Of a DNA stretch of 64,000 bases, positions 38,151 through 47,238 are shown piece by piece; within the stretch, counting starts at the first letter, position 1; each line of letters starts with the position of its first letter. The DNA lies in the NCBI RefSeq assembly GCF_038900055.1, contig NZ_JBBMQM010000001.1:2170001-2234000 (forward strand), given 5' to 3'. Under the pieces are notes generated by a model, which was given only the letters and a program-made list of their open reading frames with translations, searched no databases and was not told where the DNA came from. The position numbers were made by a program, and so were the translations under genes. Origin of the DNA: Henriciella sp. AS95 (GTDB lineage: Bacteria; Pseudomonadota; Alphaproteobacteria; Caulobacterales; Hyphomonadaceae).

Positions 38151-38975
38151 ATGGTCGCCTCTTCGCCAGCAAGCCATAAGAGCCGGGAACTCATTCTGCG
38201 GCTGATCTCAGCGGCACTCCTCATTCCGTTTGCGCTTCTTGTGGTTTCGTATGGCGGGCCGGTGCTTGGCTGGGCGTGCGCTCTGTTTGCGGCGGTCATG
38301 GGATATGAATGGGCGCGAATGACGGCGTCGCCAATCATGCCCGTCAAAGCGATTTTTGCTGCATTGCCATTGATCGCAGCCATCTACTTTGACCCGGAGG
38401 TGGCGCTGCTGACAGCGGTGGTCTGTTCATTGATCGTGGGCGCGCTGCATCCGGCTAATCTACGCGAAAAGGTCATCAGCGCGTTCGGACTGATCTATTC
38501 TGCAGGATTGCCGCTTGGTCTGTATTTGCTGAGGTCAGGGGACTGGAATGGCCAGGCTGCGGCCTTGATCCTGATGGGCACGGTCTGGGCATCGGATTCG
38601 GGGGCATATTTTGCCGGCCGAGGCTTTGGTGGTCCGCCATTGTCGCCGAAGGATTCGCCATCCAAAACGTGGAGCGGCGCTTTTGGCGCAATCCTGTGCA
38701 GCGGACTGTGCGGGCTAATCGCAGCGGGCCTGCTCGATGCGCCTCGCATGCCATGGTTGGTAGCAGGTATATGCATCTCGATCGCTGCTCAGTGGGGCGA
38801 TCTGTTTGAATCATCGCTGAAAAGGCGCTTTGGCGTGAAAGATACGAGCGGCTTTCTGCCGGGACATGGCGGCGTGATGGACCGCGTTGACGGATTGGGC
38901 ATGGCTTGTGTTGCTGCAGTTCTGATACTGACCCTGGTAGCGGACATTCCGGGTCTGCTGGGCCTGGAGTCCTGA
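38151..38975 (+). CDS. cdsA: Phosphatidate cytidylyltransferase
   Basis: Makes CDP-diacylglycerol, the precursor of all phospholipids, at the inner membrane. 274 residues with about seven hydrophobic segments. The C-terminal family signature is SSLKRRFGVKDTSGFLPGHGGVMDRVDGL (about residues 222-250), preceded by the conserved SDSGAYFAGRGFG (about 146-158). The ATG lies one base after the uppS stop. Confidence 0.95.
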   Translation: MVASSPASHKSRELILRLISAALLIPFALLVVSYGGPVLGWACALFAAVMGYEWARMTASPIMPVKAIFAALPLIAAIYFDPEVALLTAVVCSLIVGALHPANLREKVISAFGLIYSAGLPLGLYLLRSGDWNGQAAALILMGTVWASDSGAYFAGRGFGGPPLSPKDSPSKTWSGAFGAILCSGLCGLIAAGLLDAPRMPWLVAGICISIAAQWGDLFESSLKRRFGVKDTSGFLPGHGGVMDRVDGLGMACVAAVLILTLVADIPGLLGLES

Positions 38976-38977
38976 CT

Positions 38978-40186
38978 TTGACCAAGCGTTTGACGATCAT
39001 GGGAGCGACGGGATCGGTAGGTCGGTCAGCACTTTCCGTCGTCCGGCATGCCAATGATACGGCGGCTGACCCAGCCTTTGCGATCGAAGCGCTTACGGCC
39101 AACACCGATTGCGAGGGCCTGGCGACGCTCGCGATCGAATACAATGCAAGGCGTGCCGTCATTGCGGATCCCGCGCAGTACGCGACGCTTAAAGAGAGAC
39201 TGTCGGGGACCGGCATCGAGGCGATGAGCGGTTCGGACGCGCTCGCCGATGTGGCGCAGTTGCCTGTGGATCGGGTGCTCGCGGCAATCGTTGGTATTGC
39301 GGGGCTGAAATCGACCTATGCGGCGCTTGCGGCCGGCAACAGCGTTGCCTTGGCGAACAAGGAAAGCATGGTCTGCGCCGGGCCGCTCTTGTCGGCGCTT
39401 TCGCGCAAGAATGGTGCGGCCATCGTGCCTACGGATTCCGAACATAATGCTATTTTTCAGGTGCTCGAGCGCCCGGAAGACGTTGAGCGCCTCATTCTGA
39501 CGGCATCGGGCGGACCTTTCCTCGCGACGCCGCGAACCAAACTGGCGAATGTGACGCCCGATCAGGCTTGTGCGCATCCGAACTGGTCGATGGGGCGCAA
39601 GATATCCGTAGATAGTGCGTCATTCATGAACAAGGCTCTGGAGCTCATAGAGGCGTCGTACCTCTTTGACTTCCCGGAAGCGCGGATCGACGTTCTGGTG
39701 CATCCTCAGTCGATCATTCATTCGCTTGTCGCATATCGAGACGGATCAACGCTTGCTCAGCTTGGTACGCCAGACATGCAAACGCCGATTGCTCATGCGT
39801 TGAGCTGGCCGGATCGGCGCACGGCGACCAACGTCAAGCGTCTCAATCTTCTCGACATTAGTCAGCTAAGCTTCCAGGCGGTGGACGATGAGCGGTTTCC
39901 AGCTATCCGGCTGGCCCGGCAAGCCTTGAATGTCGGCCCGTCGGCCAGCATCATGATGAATTGCGCCAATGAAGTCGCTGTCGCTGCGTTTCTGGCGGGC
40001 CAATGCCGATTTACCGACATAAGTTCAGTTGTGGAAGAAGCACTTGGTCTGGATATTGCGCAGACGACTGGTTCAGGCGAAGAATTCAGCCTGTCCGATG
40101 TCATTGCGCTGGATCAGGAAGGCCGGCATCGGTGTCATGAATTGATTGAGGGCCTGAACGCCCGATCGAGGAGCGAAGCGCAATGA
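38978..40186 (+). CDS. dxr: 1-deoxy-D-xylulose 5-phosphate reductoisomerase
   Basis: Second step of the non-mevalonate isoprenoid pathway, feeding UppS next door. The 402-residue protein has the NADPH-binding start LTIMGATGSVGRSAL (about residues 5-19), ANKESMVCAG (about 126-135), the metal site PTDSEHNAIFQ (about 151-161), and SMGRKISVDSASFMNKALELIEA (about 204-226). I choose the TTG at 38978, with GGAG at 38966-38969 upstream; the longer in-frame product from 38906 begins inside cdsA with a Cys-rich sequence unlike the family. It overlaps rseP by four bases. Confidence 0.95.
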   Translation: MTKRLTIMGATGSVGRSALSVVRHANDTAADPAFAIEALTANTDCEGLATLAIEYNARRAVIADPAQYATLKERLSGTGIEAMSGSDALADVAQLPVDRVLAAIVGIAGLKSTYAALAAGNSVALANKESMVCAGPLLSALSRKNGAAIVPTDSEHNAIFQVLERPEDVERLILTASGGPFLATPRTKLANVTPDQACAHPNWSMGRKISVDSASFMNKALELIEASYLFDFPEARIDVLVHPQSIIHSLVAYRDGSTLAQLGTPDMQTPIAHALSWPDRRTATNVKRLNLLDISQLSFQAVDDERFPAIRLARQALNVGPSASIMMNCANEVAVAAFLAGQCRFTDISSVVEEALGLDIAQTTGSGEEFSLSDVIALDQEGRHRCHELIEGLNARSRSEAQ

Positions 40187-41355
40187 TGGAAATGTTGAGC
40201 CAAGGCCCGATATTCTTGATCAGCCTCATTTTCATGATGGGCATCGTCGTCGTTGTTCATGAGTATGGCCATTACCTCGCAGGTCGTTTTTTCGGAGCTG
40301 CTGCTGAGTCATTTTCGGTCGGCTTTGGCAAACCGATTTTCGAGCGCAAGGACAAGCGCGGCACACGTTGGCGGGTGAACTGGATACCGCTTGGCGGATT
40401 CGTCAAATTTGTCGGTGAGAGCCAGCTGCCAGGTGACGTTGGCAAAGTTGAGCAGGGCCCGGTCGGCAAACCATTCCACGAAGTGAGTGTGCTGGGGCGG
40501 ACCATTATTGCCGCCGCTGGACCGGCGGCCAATTTCCTTCTGGCGGCCATTATCTTCGCTGCATTCTTCTGGGCCAATGGGACCTATGAATCGCGCATCG
40601 GGGTTGGCAGCGTTATTGAGGATGGTGCCGCCGCAGAGGCGGGAATCGAGCCGGGTGATGTCTTCGTATCGCTGGATGGAAAGCCGGTTACCGGTCCTGG
40701 CCAGTTGCAAATGATCGTTTCGATGTCGAGCGGCACGGCTCTTCCTGTCACAGTTGAACGCGGCGCGGACACAGTTGACCTGACGGTGACACCAAAGCGT
40801 CAGCTGCGGGAGAACGCGGTTGGCCAGATGCAGCAGCTTGGAACGATCGGTGTCACGCTGCAACAAGTCTCCGATGGCGCGCATCACATAACCTACAATC
40901 CTGCGGAAGCGCTGGCGAAGGGCGGCACCCAGACATGGTCAACGCTCGTCATGACGACTGACATGATCGGGCGCATGGTGACAGGCAAGGAAGCGTTGAG
41001 CTCTCTAAGCGGGCCTGTGGCGATTGGCGATGTCAGCCGACGGATCGTGAATCAGACGATGGGCAATGATCGCGTGCCGTTCTGGCAGCGGGTCGAATCG
41101 CTATTTTGGAGCATGCTGACCATCTGCGCGGCCGTGTCTGTAGGAATTGGTTTCTTTAATTTACTTCCATTTCCTGTTCTCGACGGTGGCCACATCGTTT
41201 TCAATTGCTATGAAGCCATAGCCGGAAAACCTCTTCCGGCGCGTATCCAGGAGGGTGCTCTGATGGCAGGAATGGTCTTATTGCTGGGAATGTTCGTGTT
41301 TATCACGTGGGGCGATGTACTGGAAACAGGACTGTTCAACTCCGCCCAAGGCTGA
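40183..41355 (+). CDS. rseP: Site-2 zinc metalloprotease RseP
   Basis: Inner-membrane intramembrane protease that cleaves anti-sigma factors and signal-peptide remnants. The 390 residues have the zinc motif HEYGH (H26, E27, H30) in the first helix and one PDZ domain (about residues 145-205, with AEAGIEPGDVFVSLDGKPV). The second metal-site motif is FFNLLPFPVLDGGHI (about 324-338), followed by a last helix. Length matches the one-PDZ alphaproteobacterial form. Position between dxr and bamA is canonical. Two overlapping ATGs (40183 and 40186) make the start ambiguous by one codon. Confidence 0.94.
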   Translation: MMEMLSQGPIFLISLIFMMGIVVVVHEYGHYLAGRFFGAAAESFSVGFGKPIFERKDKRGTRWRVNWIPLGGFVKFVGESQLPGDVGKVEQGPVGKPFHEVSVLGRTIIAAAGPAANFLLAAIIFAAFFWANGTYESRIGVGSVIEDGAAAEAGIEPGDVFVSLDGKPVTGPGQLQMIVSMSSGTALPVTVERGADTVDLTVTPKRQLRENAVGQMQQLGTIGVTLQQVSDGAHHITYNPAEALAKGGTQTWSTLVMTTDMIGRMVTGKEALSSLSGPVAIGDVSRRIVNQTMGNDRVPFWQRVESLFWSMLTICAAVSVGIGFFNLLPFPVLDGGHIVFNCYEAIAGKPLPARIQEGALMAGMVLLLGMFVFITWGDVLETGLFNSAQG

Positions 41356-41389
41356 TAGCCGATCTTCAAAGTAATTCGAGAGTACCCAA

Positions 41390-43960
41390 ATGCGATCAGT
41401 ATTCGCCGTGTCCATGATGAGTCTCGCAGCTGCCCTTGGTTCGACCTTGGCACCGGGTTCAGCGCCAACTGCAAACGCACAGGACGTGCAACCAGGCGAA
41501 ACGATCCGCTCCATCCTGGTTGAAGGCAATCAGCGCATCGAAGACCGGACGGTGCAGTCTTATCTGCTCGTCGAGCCGGGTGATCCGTTTGACTCCGAGC
41601 GTATCGATCTCTCGCTGAAGACGCTCTTTGCAACAGGTCTGTTCGCCGACGCCTCTTTTGAGAAGTCCGGCCCGGATCTCATTGTGCGCGTCGTTGAGAA
41701 CCCGATTATTAACCGCGTTATTTTTGAAGGTAACCGCGCGCTGGATGACGACAAGCTGCGCGAAGAAATTCAGGTCGCGCCGCGCGGCATCTTCACGGCG
41801 GCGCGGGTTCAGGCCGACGTTCAGCGGATACTCGAACTCTATCGCCAGTCTGGTCGTTTTGCCGTTACCGTTGAGCCGCAGTACAAGCCGCTTGAACAGA
41901 ACCGCGTCGATCTCGTGTTCGTCATGAATGAAGGTCCGGTCACCGGTGTGCGGGCGATCAACTTCATCGGCAACGAAGAATATTCGGACCGTCGGCTGCG
42001 CAGCGAAATCGTCACGCGCCAATCGCGTTGGTGGCGGTTTTTCAGCTCCAACGACAACTACGATCCCGGCCGCCTGGAATATGACCGTGAATTGCTGCGC
42101 CAATTCTACCAGAACAATGGTTATTACGATTTTCGTGTCGTGTCCGCGGTCGCCGACCTGACGCCAGATCAGGAAGACTTCTACATCACCTATACGGTGG
42201 AGGAGGGCGACCAGTACAACCTTGGTGACATCAAGGTGGAAACGGAACTGGACAAGCTTAACGCTGACGCTCTGCGCGCAACCCTCTCCATGAAAAAGGG
42301 TGATCTATTCCGAGGCGACCAGATTGAGAATTCGATCGATACGTTGACTTATGCGGCCGGTATCGCGGGTTACGCCTTTGTCGACATCACGCCTGATCTC
42401 CGACCGAACCCGGATACGAATACGGTCGATGTCACCTTCGGAATTGACGAGGGACCGCGTGTCTACGTTGAACGGATCAACATCGTTGGCAATACACGGA
42501 CGCTCGACCGGGTCATCCGGCGCGAGCTGCGCGTTTCGGAAGGAGATGCGTTCAACCGCGTGCTTCTTGACCGTTCGCGTAACCGCGTTCGTGCGCTGGG
42601 ATACTTCAAGGAAGTCGAGATCACCGAGAATCCTGGTTCCAAGCCGGACCGGACTGTTGTCGATGTCGCGGTACAGGAGCAACCAACGGGCGAGTTGTCT
42701 TTCGCGGCGGGTTACTCCTCTGTTGATGCCTTCCTCTTCGACGTGAGTGTCTCGGAGCGAAATCTTCGCGGTCGTGGCCAGTCGGTTATCGCGCGGGTTT
42801 CGGCCTCGCAGCGCCAACAATATGTCGATTTGCGTTTCCGGGAGCCCCGCTTTCTGGATCGTAATCTCGCAGCGGGTATCGACATCTTCTCGTCCCGTTC
42901 GGATTTCGGGGATATCGGGCTCGGTGGTTTTACGTCGGATACAGTTGGTGCCGGGTTTAACCTCGGCTTCCCTCTGACCGAGAACACAAATCTGGGGCTC
43001 AGATATCGTCTTCAATCGGACTCACTGGACCTTAATCTTGGTCAAGTGGTCATCAATCCGGACGGTTCGCGGACCGTAATTACGGTCGAAAATGATAACG
43101 GCACGCCCGACGATCCAAGTGACGACACATCGTTTGACCGTATAGCCTTCCCGTCGGACGGTGATTTGCTTCCGGCCGATGCGCTCATCGTGGAATCGTG
43201 TTCGCCGCTCTACCTGGCGCGCGATTTTGCTGCCTGTCGTCAGGAGCGGTCGGAAATATCTTCGATTGTGGGATATACCTTCAATTGGGACCGTCGAAAT
43301 GACCCCATTGAGCCGACGGGCGGCTTTGACATGTCATTCAGCCAGGATGTGGCCGGCCTTGGCGGCGATGTCCAATACCTTCGCACAGAAGCGTCTGCAG
43401 CGACCTATAAGGGCGTGTTCAAGGGTGTACGTGCGAGCGTCCGCCTCTCAGGTGGTTACATCATGCCGTTTAACGAAGACGACGGCATCCGTATCAACAA
43501 CCGGTTCTTCCGGGGCGGCAGTTCATTCCGCGGCTTTGACGTCGCGGGTCTCGGGCCACGGGAAATCTTCCGTACGGTGGACGCAGATGGCAATACGGTT
43601 GGTTTGAGACGGGGCCGGGCCCTCGGCGGCAAGGCCTACTATCAGGGCACAGCGGAACTGACATTGCCGAACTTCCTGCCCGAGGAATATGGTATTGATA
43701 CTGCGTTGTTTGTGGAGGCTGGTTCAGTGGGACGTCTCGACGATATCGATGTCAGAGAACCGTCCGCGTTTGTGAACAATGACGGCACTGCCACAGCGCA
43801 ACTCTACAAGTACGGCATGGGGCTTCGTGCCTCTGCAGGTCTTTCAGTGGGCTGGGACTCACCCTTCGGACCGATCCGGTTTGATTTCTCACACATCCTC
43901 CGCAAGGAGGAATACGACAGAACCGAGACATTCCGGTTCAGCACGTCGACACGATTCTAA
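41390..43960 (+). CDS. bamA: Outer-membrane assembly factor BamA
   Basis: Omp85 insertase for outer-membrane beta-barrels. The 856 residues begin with a signal peptide (about residues 1-34, ending TANAQ), followed by five POTRA domains (about 38-430) and a 16-strand barrel. The barrel carries the conserved RGF variant of the VRGF/Y motif (GSSFRGFDVAGLGPRE, about 714-729) and ends in an aromatic terminal strand, STRF. One extracellular loop is acidic and Asp/Pro-rich (around PDDPSDDTSFDRI, about 570-582). A 34-base gap separates it from rseP, and skp follows 18 bases later after AGGAGG. Confidence 0.96.
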   Translation: MRSVFAVSMMSLAAALGSTLAPGSAPTANAQDVQPGETIRSILVEGNQRIEDRTVQSYLLVEPGDPFDSERIDLSLKTLFATGLFADASFEKSGPDLIVRVVENPIINRVIFEGNRALDDDKLREEIQVAPRGIFTAARVQADVQRILELYRQSGRFAVTVEPQYKPLEQNRVDLVFVMNEGPVTGVRAINFIGNEEYSDRRLRSEIVTRQSRWWRFFSSNDNYDPGRLEYDRELLRQFYQNNGYYDFRVVSAVADLTPDQEDFYITYTVEEGDQYNLGDIKVETELDKLNADALRATLSMKKGDLFRGDQIENSIDTLTYAAGIAGYAFVDITPDLRPNPDTNTVDVTFGIDEGPRVYVERINIVGNTRTLDRVIRRELRVSEGDAFNRVLLDRSRNRVRALGYFKEVEITENPGSKPDRTVVDVAVQEQPTGELSFAAGYSSVDAFLFDVSVSERNLRGRGQSVIARVSASQRQQYVDLRFREPRFLDRNLAAGIDIFSSRSDFGDIGLGGFTSDTVGAGFNLGFPLTENTNLGLRYRLQSDSLDLNLGQVVINPDGSRTVITVENDNGTPDDPSDDTSFDRIAFPSDGDLLPADALIVESCSPLYLARDFAACRQERSEISSIVGYTFNWDRRNDPIEPTGGFDMSFSQDVAGLGGDVQYLRTEASAATYKGVFKGVRASVRLSGGYIMPFNEDDGIRINNRFFRGGSSFRGFDVAGLGPREIFRTVDADGNTVGLRRGRALGGKAYYQGTAELTLPNFLPEEYGIDTALFVEAGSVGRLDDIDVREPSAFVNNDGTATAQLYKYGMGLRASAGLSVGWDSPFGPIRFDFSHILRKEEYDRTETFRFSTSTRF

Positions 43961-43978
43961 AGTTCTCAGGAGGAACGA

Positions 43979-44572
43979 ATGAAACTCTTTAAAGCCGCAA
44001 TGGCTTCACTTGCGATGCTTGTTTCGGGCGCAGCGGTCACGGCACCAGTTGCGGTGGCTCAAGGTACCAACGTCATTGTTATCGACCAGGCAAAGATCAT
44101 GCGTGACAGCGCAGGTGGCAAAGACATCATCAGCAAGGTGAACGGCATCGAGACCACGATGCAGAATGAACTGAAGCCAACCGCTGAAAGCATCGCTGCT
44201 GAAGGTCAGGCGCTTGAGGCGAAGACCGCCAATATGACAATGGAAGCGATTAGCGCCGATGCAGCGCTTCGCGCCGAAGTCGAGGCCTATGCCCGCAAGG
44301 CGCAAGATTTTAATCGTAAGCGCCAGATCGCTGCAGCGGAACTTCAAGCCACAGAGCGCAAGGCTTGGGGCGACTTTTTCACTGCGATGCAGCCTGTTCT
44401 TCAGGAAGTGGTGACAGAAAAGGGCGCCGACGTCATGCTTGACCGCTCTGACGCTGTTTGGGCTGGCGCATCTGTCGATGCGACAGATCTCGTCATCTCG
44501 AAAATGAATGCAAAACTGCCAACGGTAAATGTGGTTCGTCAGAAGATGCCGACCCAGCCGCAACAGCAGTAA
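43979..44572 (+). CDS. skp: Periplasmic chaperone Skp/OmpH family
   Basis: Holds unfolded outer-membrane proteins in the periplasm for BamA. 197 residues: signal peptide (residues 1-28, ending VAVAQG), then the OmpH domain with VIVIDQAKIMRDSAGGKDIISKV and a long helical, coiled-coil-prone middle (about residues 55-140) rich in Ala, Glu and Lys. The C terminus is Gln-rich. Preceded by the strong site AGGAGG at 43970-43975. Identity to Skp is by domain and position between bamA and lpxD. Confidence 0.88.
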   Translation: MKLFKAAMASLAMLVSGAAVTAPVAVAQGTNVIVIDQAKIMRDSAGGKDIISKVNGIETTMQNELKPTAESIAAEGQALEAKTANMTMEAISADAALRAEVEAYARKAQDFNRKRQIAAAELQATERKAWGDFFTAMQPVLQEVVTEKGADVMLDRSDAVWAGASVDATDLVISKMNAKLPTVNVVRQKMPTQPQQQ

Positions 44573-44578
44573 AGACTG

Positions 44579-45592
44579 ATGGCGGTCGATAGCCGGTTCT
44601 ACGACCATATTGGTCCGATCTCGCTCGCCGAAATCGCCTCGCTGACTGGCGCTAAGTTTGAAGGTGACGGCGACGTCCTGATACAGGACGTCGCCGCATC
44701 GCATTCTGCAGGGCCATCCGAGGTTTCCTACTATGAAGGGTCGAAGGCCCCGACCCCATCCGATGTCAGCCCGAATGCGCAAGCGTGTTTCGTTGTTGAG
44801 AAGTTTGCGGATGCGCTACCACCCGGCGTGGCCCCGCTCATTGTGCCGCTTCCGCGCTATGCGCATTATGTGGCTGCCCATTCACTCATTCGGTATCGAA
44901 ACTGGTTTGATACGGGGCCAGATGATGGAGCGGCAAGCATCCATGAATCTGCGCGCGTTCATTCGACTGCGGTGATCGGTGCAGGGGCCGCGATCGGTGA
45001 CCGCACAGTGGTCGGTCCTCACGCGGTGATTGGGCCGGGCGTCCAGGTGGGGCGCGATTGCCAGATCGGAGCGAATGCGAGCGTGCAGAGTGCGCTGGTA
45101 GGCAATTCTGTAAAAATCTACTCCGGGGCACGGATCGGTGAGAGCGGATTCGGCGTCATGCCGGGCCCGGATGGAGCGACCGATGCGCCTCAGTTTGGAA
45201 GAGTGATCCTGCAGGACTTCGTGACCGTTGGCGCAAATTCATGCATTGATCGTGGTGCGTTCGATGACACGATCCTTGGCGAACATACCAAGATCGACAA
45301 TCTATGCCAGATCGCACACAACGTCGTGGTGGGGCGCAATGTCTTGATGGCATCCTTTGCAGGCATCTCTGGCACGGTCACGATCGGTGACGGTGTGATG
45401 CTCGGGGGGCGCGTCGGTATTGCCGATCATGTAGTCGTTGGGGAAGGCGCCCAGATCGCGGCTTCTGCCGGAGTGTTCAGGGAAATACCCGCCGGAGAAA
45501 CCTGGGGTGGGATACCGGCGAAGCCCTTGCGTCAATGGATGAAAGAAGTCGCCTGGCTCAATCGCCAAATCGAAGTGAGTAAAAAGAAGTGA
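44579..45592 (+). CDS. lpxD: UDP-3-O-acyl-glucosamine N-acyltransferase
   Basis: Third enzyme of lipid A synthesis, adding the N-linked hydroxyacyl chain. 337 residues: an N-terminal uridine-binding domain, then a left-handed beta-helix of hexapeptide repeats (from about residue 120). The catalytic-region motif is KIDNLCQIAHNVVVGRNVLMASFAGISG (about residues 238-265), which includes the catalytic histidine. The helical C terminus has TWGGIPAKPLRQWMKE. Six bases after skp; its stop overlaps the GTG start of lpxA. fabZ, normally found here, is missing. Confidence 0.96.
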   Translation: MAVDSRFYDHIGPISLAEIASLTGAKFEGDGDVLIQDVAASHSAGPSEVSYYEGSKAPTPSDVSPNAQACFVVEKFADALPPGVAPLIVPLPRYAHYVAAHSLIRYRNWFDTGPDDGAASIHESARVHSTAVIGAGAAIGDRTVVGPHAVIGPGVQVGRDCQIGANASVQSALVGNSVKIYSGARIGESGFGVMPGPDGATDAPQFGRVILQDFVTVGANSCIDRGAFDDTILGEHTKIDNLCQIAHNVVVGRNVLMASFAGISGTVTIGDGVMLGGRVGIADHVVVGEGAQIAASAGVFREIPAGETWGGIPAKPLRQWMKEVAWLNRQIEVSKKK

Positions 45593-46383
45593 CACAAGCA
45601 AACATTCATCCGACGGCGATTGTGGAAGACGGCGCGCAACTTGGCCAAGGCGTGACGATCGGTGCTTTCGCTTATGTAGGGCCGAAGGTCACCCTCGCTG
45701 ACGGCTGTCACATTCATGAACGCGCGACAGTGATGGGTCAGACAGAACTTGGCGCTGATGTTGAGGTTTACCCAGGGGCGGTTATTGGCTGCGCCCCGCA
45801 AATACTCGGTTTCAAGGATGACGGCACATCTCGTGTCACGATCGGCGCCCGAACCATTCTGCGTGAGAATGTGACGGTGCATGGAGGGTCTCCAGCGCAT
45901 GGAGGACTGACATCGGTTGGCGAAGACTGTCTTCTCATGGTGAATTCACACATCGCTCATGACTGTCATGTCGGCAATAAGTGCGTCTTTGCAAACGGCG
46001 TTCAGGTCGGCGGTCACATCGTTATTGGTGATCAGGTCTGGATGGGAGGCTTGGCGGCAATCCACCAGTTCTGCAGGATCGGCCGGCATTCTTTTGTTGG
46101 GGGTGGCGCAATCGTTGTTGCTGATGTCATTCCGTATGGCTCGGTTATCGGAAACCATGCTCATCTCGCCGGCTTGAACATTGTCGGCATGAAACGGCGT
46201 GGATTCAGCCGCAAATCGATCCACGATCTTCGCGCAGCTTATCGCATGCTGTTTGCCAAGGAAGGCACATTCAGTGAGCGCGTTACCGACGCTGAAGAAA
46301 CTTACGGCGATTGCCCTGAACTCGTTGAGGTGATTGAGTTTATCAGGTCCGGCAAGAGCCGATCCTTGTGTTTGCCGGAGTAA
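45589..46383 (+). CDS. lpxA: UDP-N-acetylglucosamine acyltransferase
   Basis: First enzyme of lipid A synthesis. 264 residues of hexapeptide beta-helix followed by a helical C-terminal domain. Key segments are ANIHPTAIVEDGAQLGQGVTIGAF at the N terminus, NVTVHGGSPAHGGLTSVGEDCLLMVNSHIAHDCHVGNKC (about residues 93-131, with the catalytic histidine in the family-conserved HIAHDCHVG) and GLNIVGMKRRGFSRKSI. The GTG start overlaps lpxD (GTGA). lpxI follows after seven bases. Confidence 0.96.
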   Translation: MTQANIHPTAIVEDGAQLGQGVTIGAFAYVGPKVTLADGCHIHERATVMGQTELGADVEVYPGAVIGCAPQILGFKDDGTSRVTIGARTILRENVTVHGGSPAHGGLTSVGEDCLLMVNSHIAHDCHVGNKCVFANGVQVGGHIVIGDQVWMGGLAAIHQFCRIGRHSFVGGGAIVVADVIPYGSVIGNHAHLAGLNIVGMKRRGFSRKSIHDLRAAYRMLFAKEGTFSERVTDAEETYGDCPELVEVIEFIRSGKSRSLCLPE

Positions 46384-46390
46384 TCAACCA

Positions 46391-47230
46391 ATGGCAAAAC
46401 TAGGTATAATCGCCGGACTGGGTGATTTGCCGGTCAGCATAGCGCAGGCGCGTGTCGCCGACGGCGATGAAGTATACATCCTGAAACTCGCGGGCTTCGA
46501 AGAACCTCGCCTCGCAGAGTTTCCTGGTGAAACGGTCGGCATTGGTCAGATCGGCAAGGCGATCAAACGCTTCAGAGCAGCCAATTGCAGCGAAATTGTT
46601 TTTGCCGGGATCGTGAAACGCCCGAATTTCAAAGATATCAAACTGGACCTGAGGGGCGCCCGGTTGCTGCCCAAGGTGCTCAAGGCAGCCCGGCACGGAG
46701 ATGATGCGCTATTGCGGGTCATCGTAGATGAGCTGGAAACCGAAGGCTTCAAGATTATCGCGGCGGAAGATGCTGCATCCGATTTGAAGGCGGGCTCCGG
46801 CCTCCTGTTCGGCCCGCCCCCTTCGGACGATGCGTTTGCGGATATGCAAAAGGCCGCACACATTGCCGCTGAAATCGGGCGCTTGGATATTGGCCAGGGA
46901 GCCGTCGTCTGCGATGGGCTGATTTTGGCAGTTGAAGCGCAGGAAGGCACCGACAGGATGTTGCAGAGGGTCGCTGATCTGGAGCCCGAGCTGAGGGGCA
47001 GCTCTCGCGAACCGAAAGGCGTCCTGGTCAAACGACCCAAGCCAATTCAGGAGCGTCGCATCGACTTGCCGACGATTGGCCCGGCAACTGTTCAGAAGGC
47101 GGTCGAGGCCGGGTTGGTCGGAATTGGGGTCGAAGAAGGCGGGGCTTTGCTGCTGAACCGCGCTGACATTGAAGCGCTGTGTAAGCAACACGGCGTATTC
47201 GTGTACGGCTTCACGCCCGCATGGGATTGA
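46391..47230 (+). CDS. lpxI: UDP-2,3-diacylglucosamine pyrophosphatase LpxI
   Basis: Makes 2,3-diacylglucosamine-1-phosphate (lipid X) for LpxB; the alphaproteobacterial replacement for LpxH, originally DUF1009. 279 residues. N-terminal GIIAGLGDLPVSIAQ (about residues 5-19), central FAGIVKRPNFKDIKLDLRG, and a C-terminal domain with VDLPTIGPATVQKAVEAGLVGIGVEEG-like sequence. The ATG at 46391 fits the family; an upstream in-frame start lies within lpxA. Position between lpxA and lpxB supports the call. Confidence 0.94.
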   Translation: MAKLGIIAGLGDLPVSIAQARVADGDEVYILKLAGFEEPRLAEFPGETVGIGQIGKAIKRFRAANCSEIVFAGIVKRPNFKDIKLDLRGARLLPKVLKAARHGDDALLRVIVDELETEGFKIIAAEDAASDLKAGSGLLFGPPPSDDAFADMQKAAHIAAEIGRLDIGQGAVVCDGLILAVEAQEGTDRMLQRVADLEPELRGSSREPKGVLVKRPKPIQERRIDLPTIGPATVQKAVEAGLVGIGVEEGGALLLNRADIEALCKQHGVFVYGFTPAWD

Positions 47231-47238
47231 GGCCCAGC

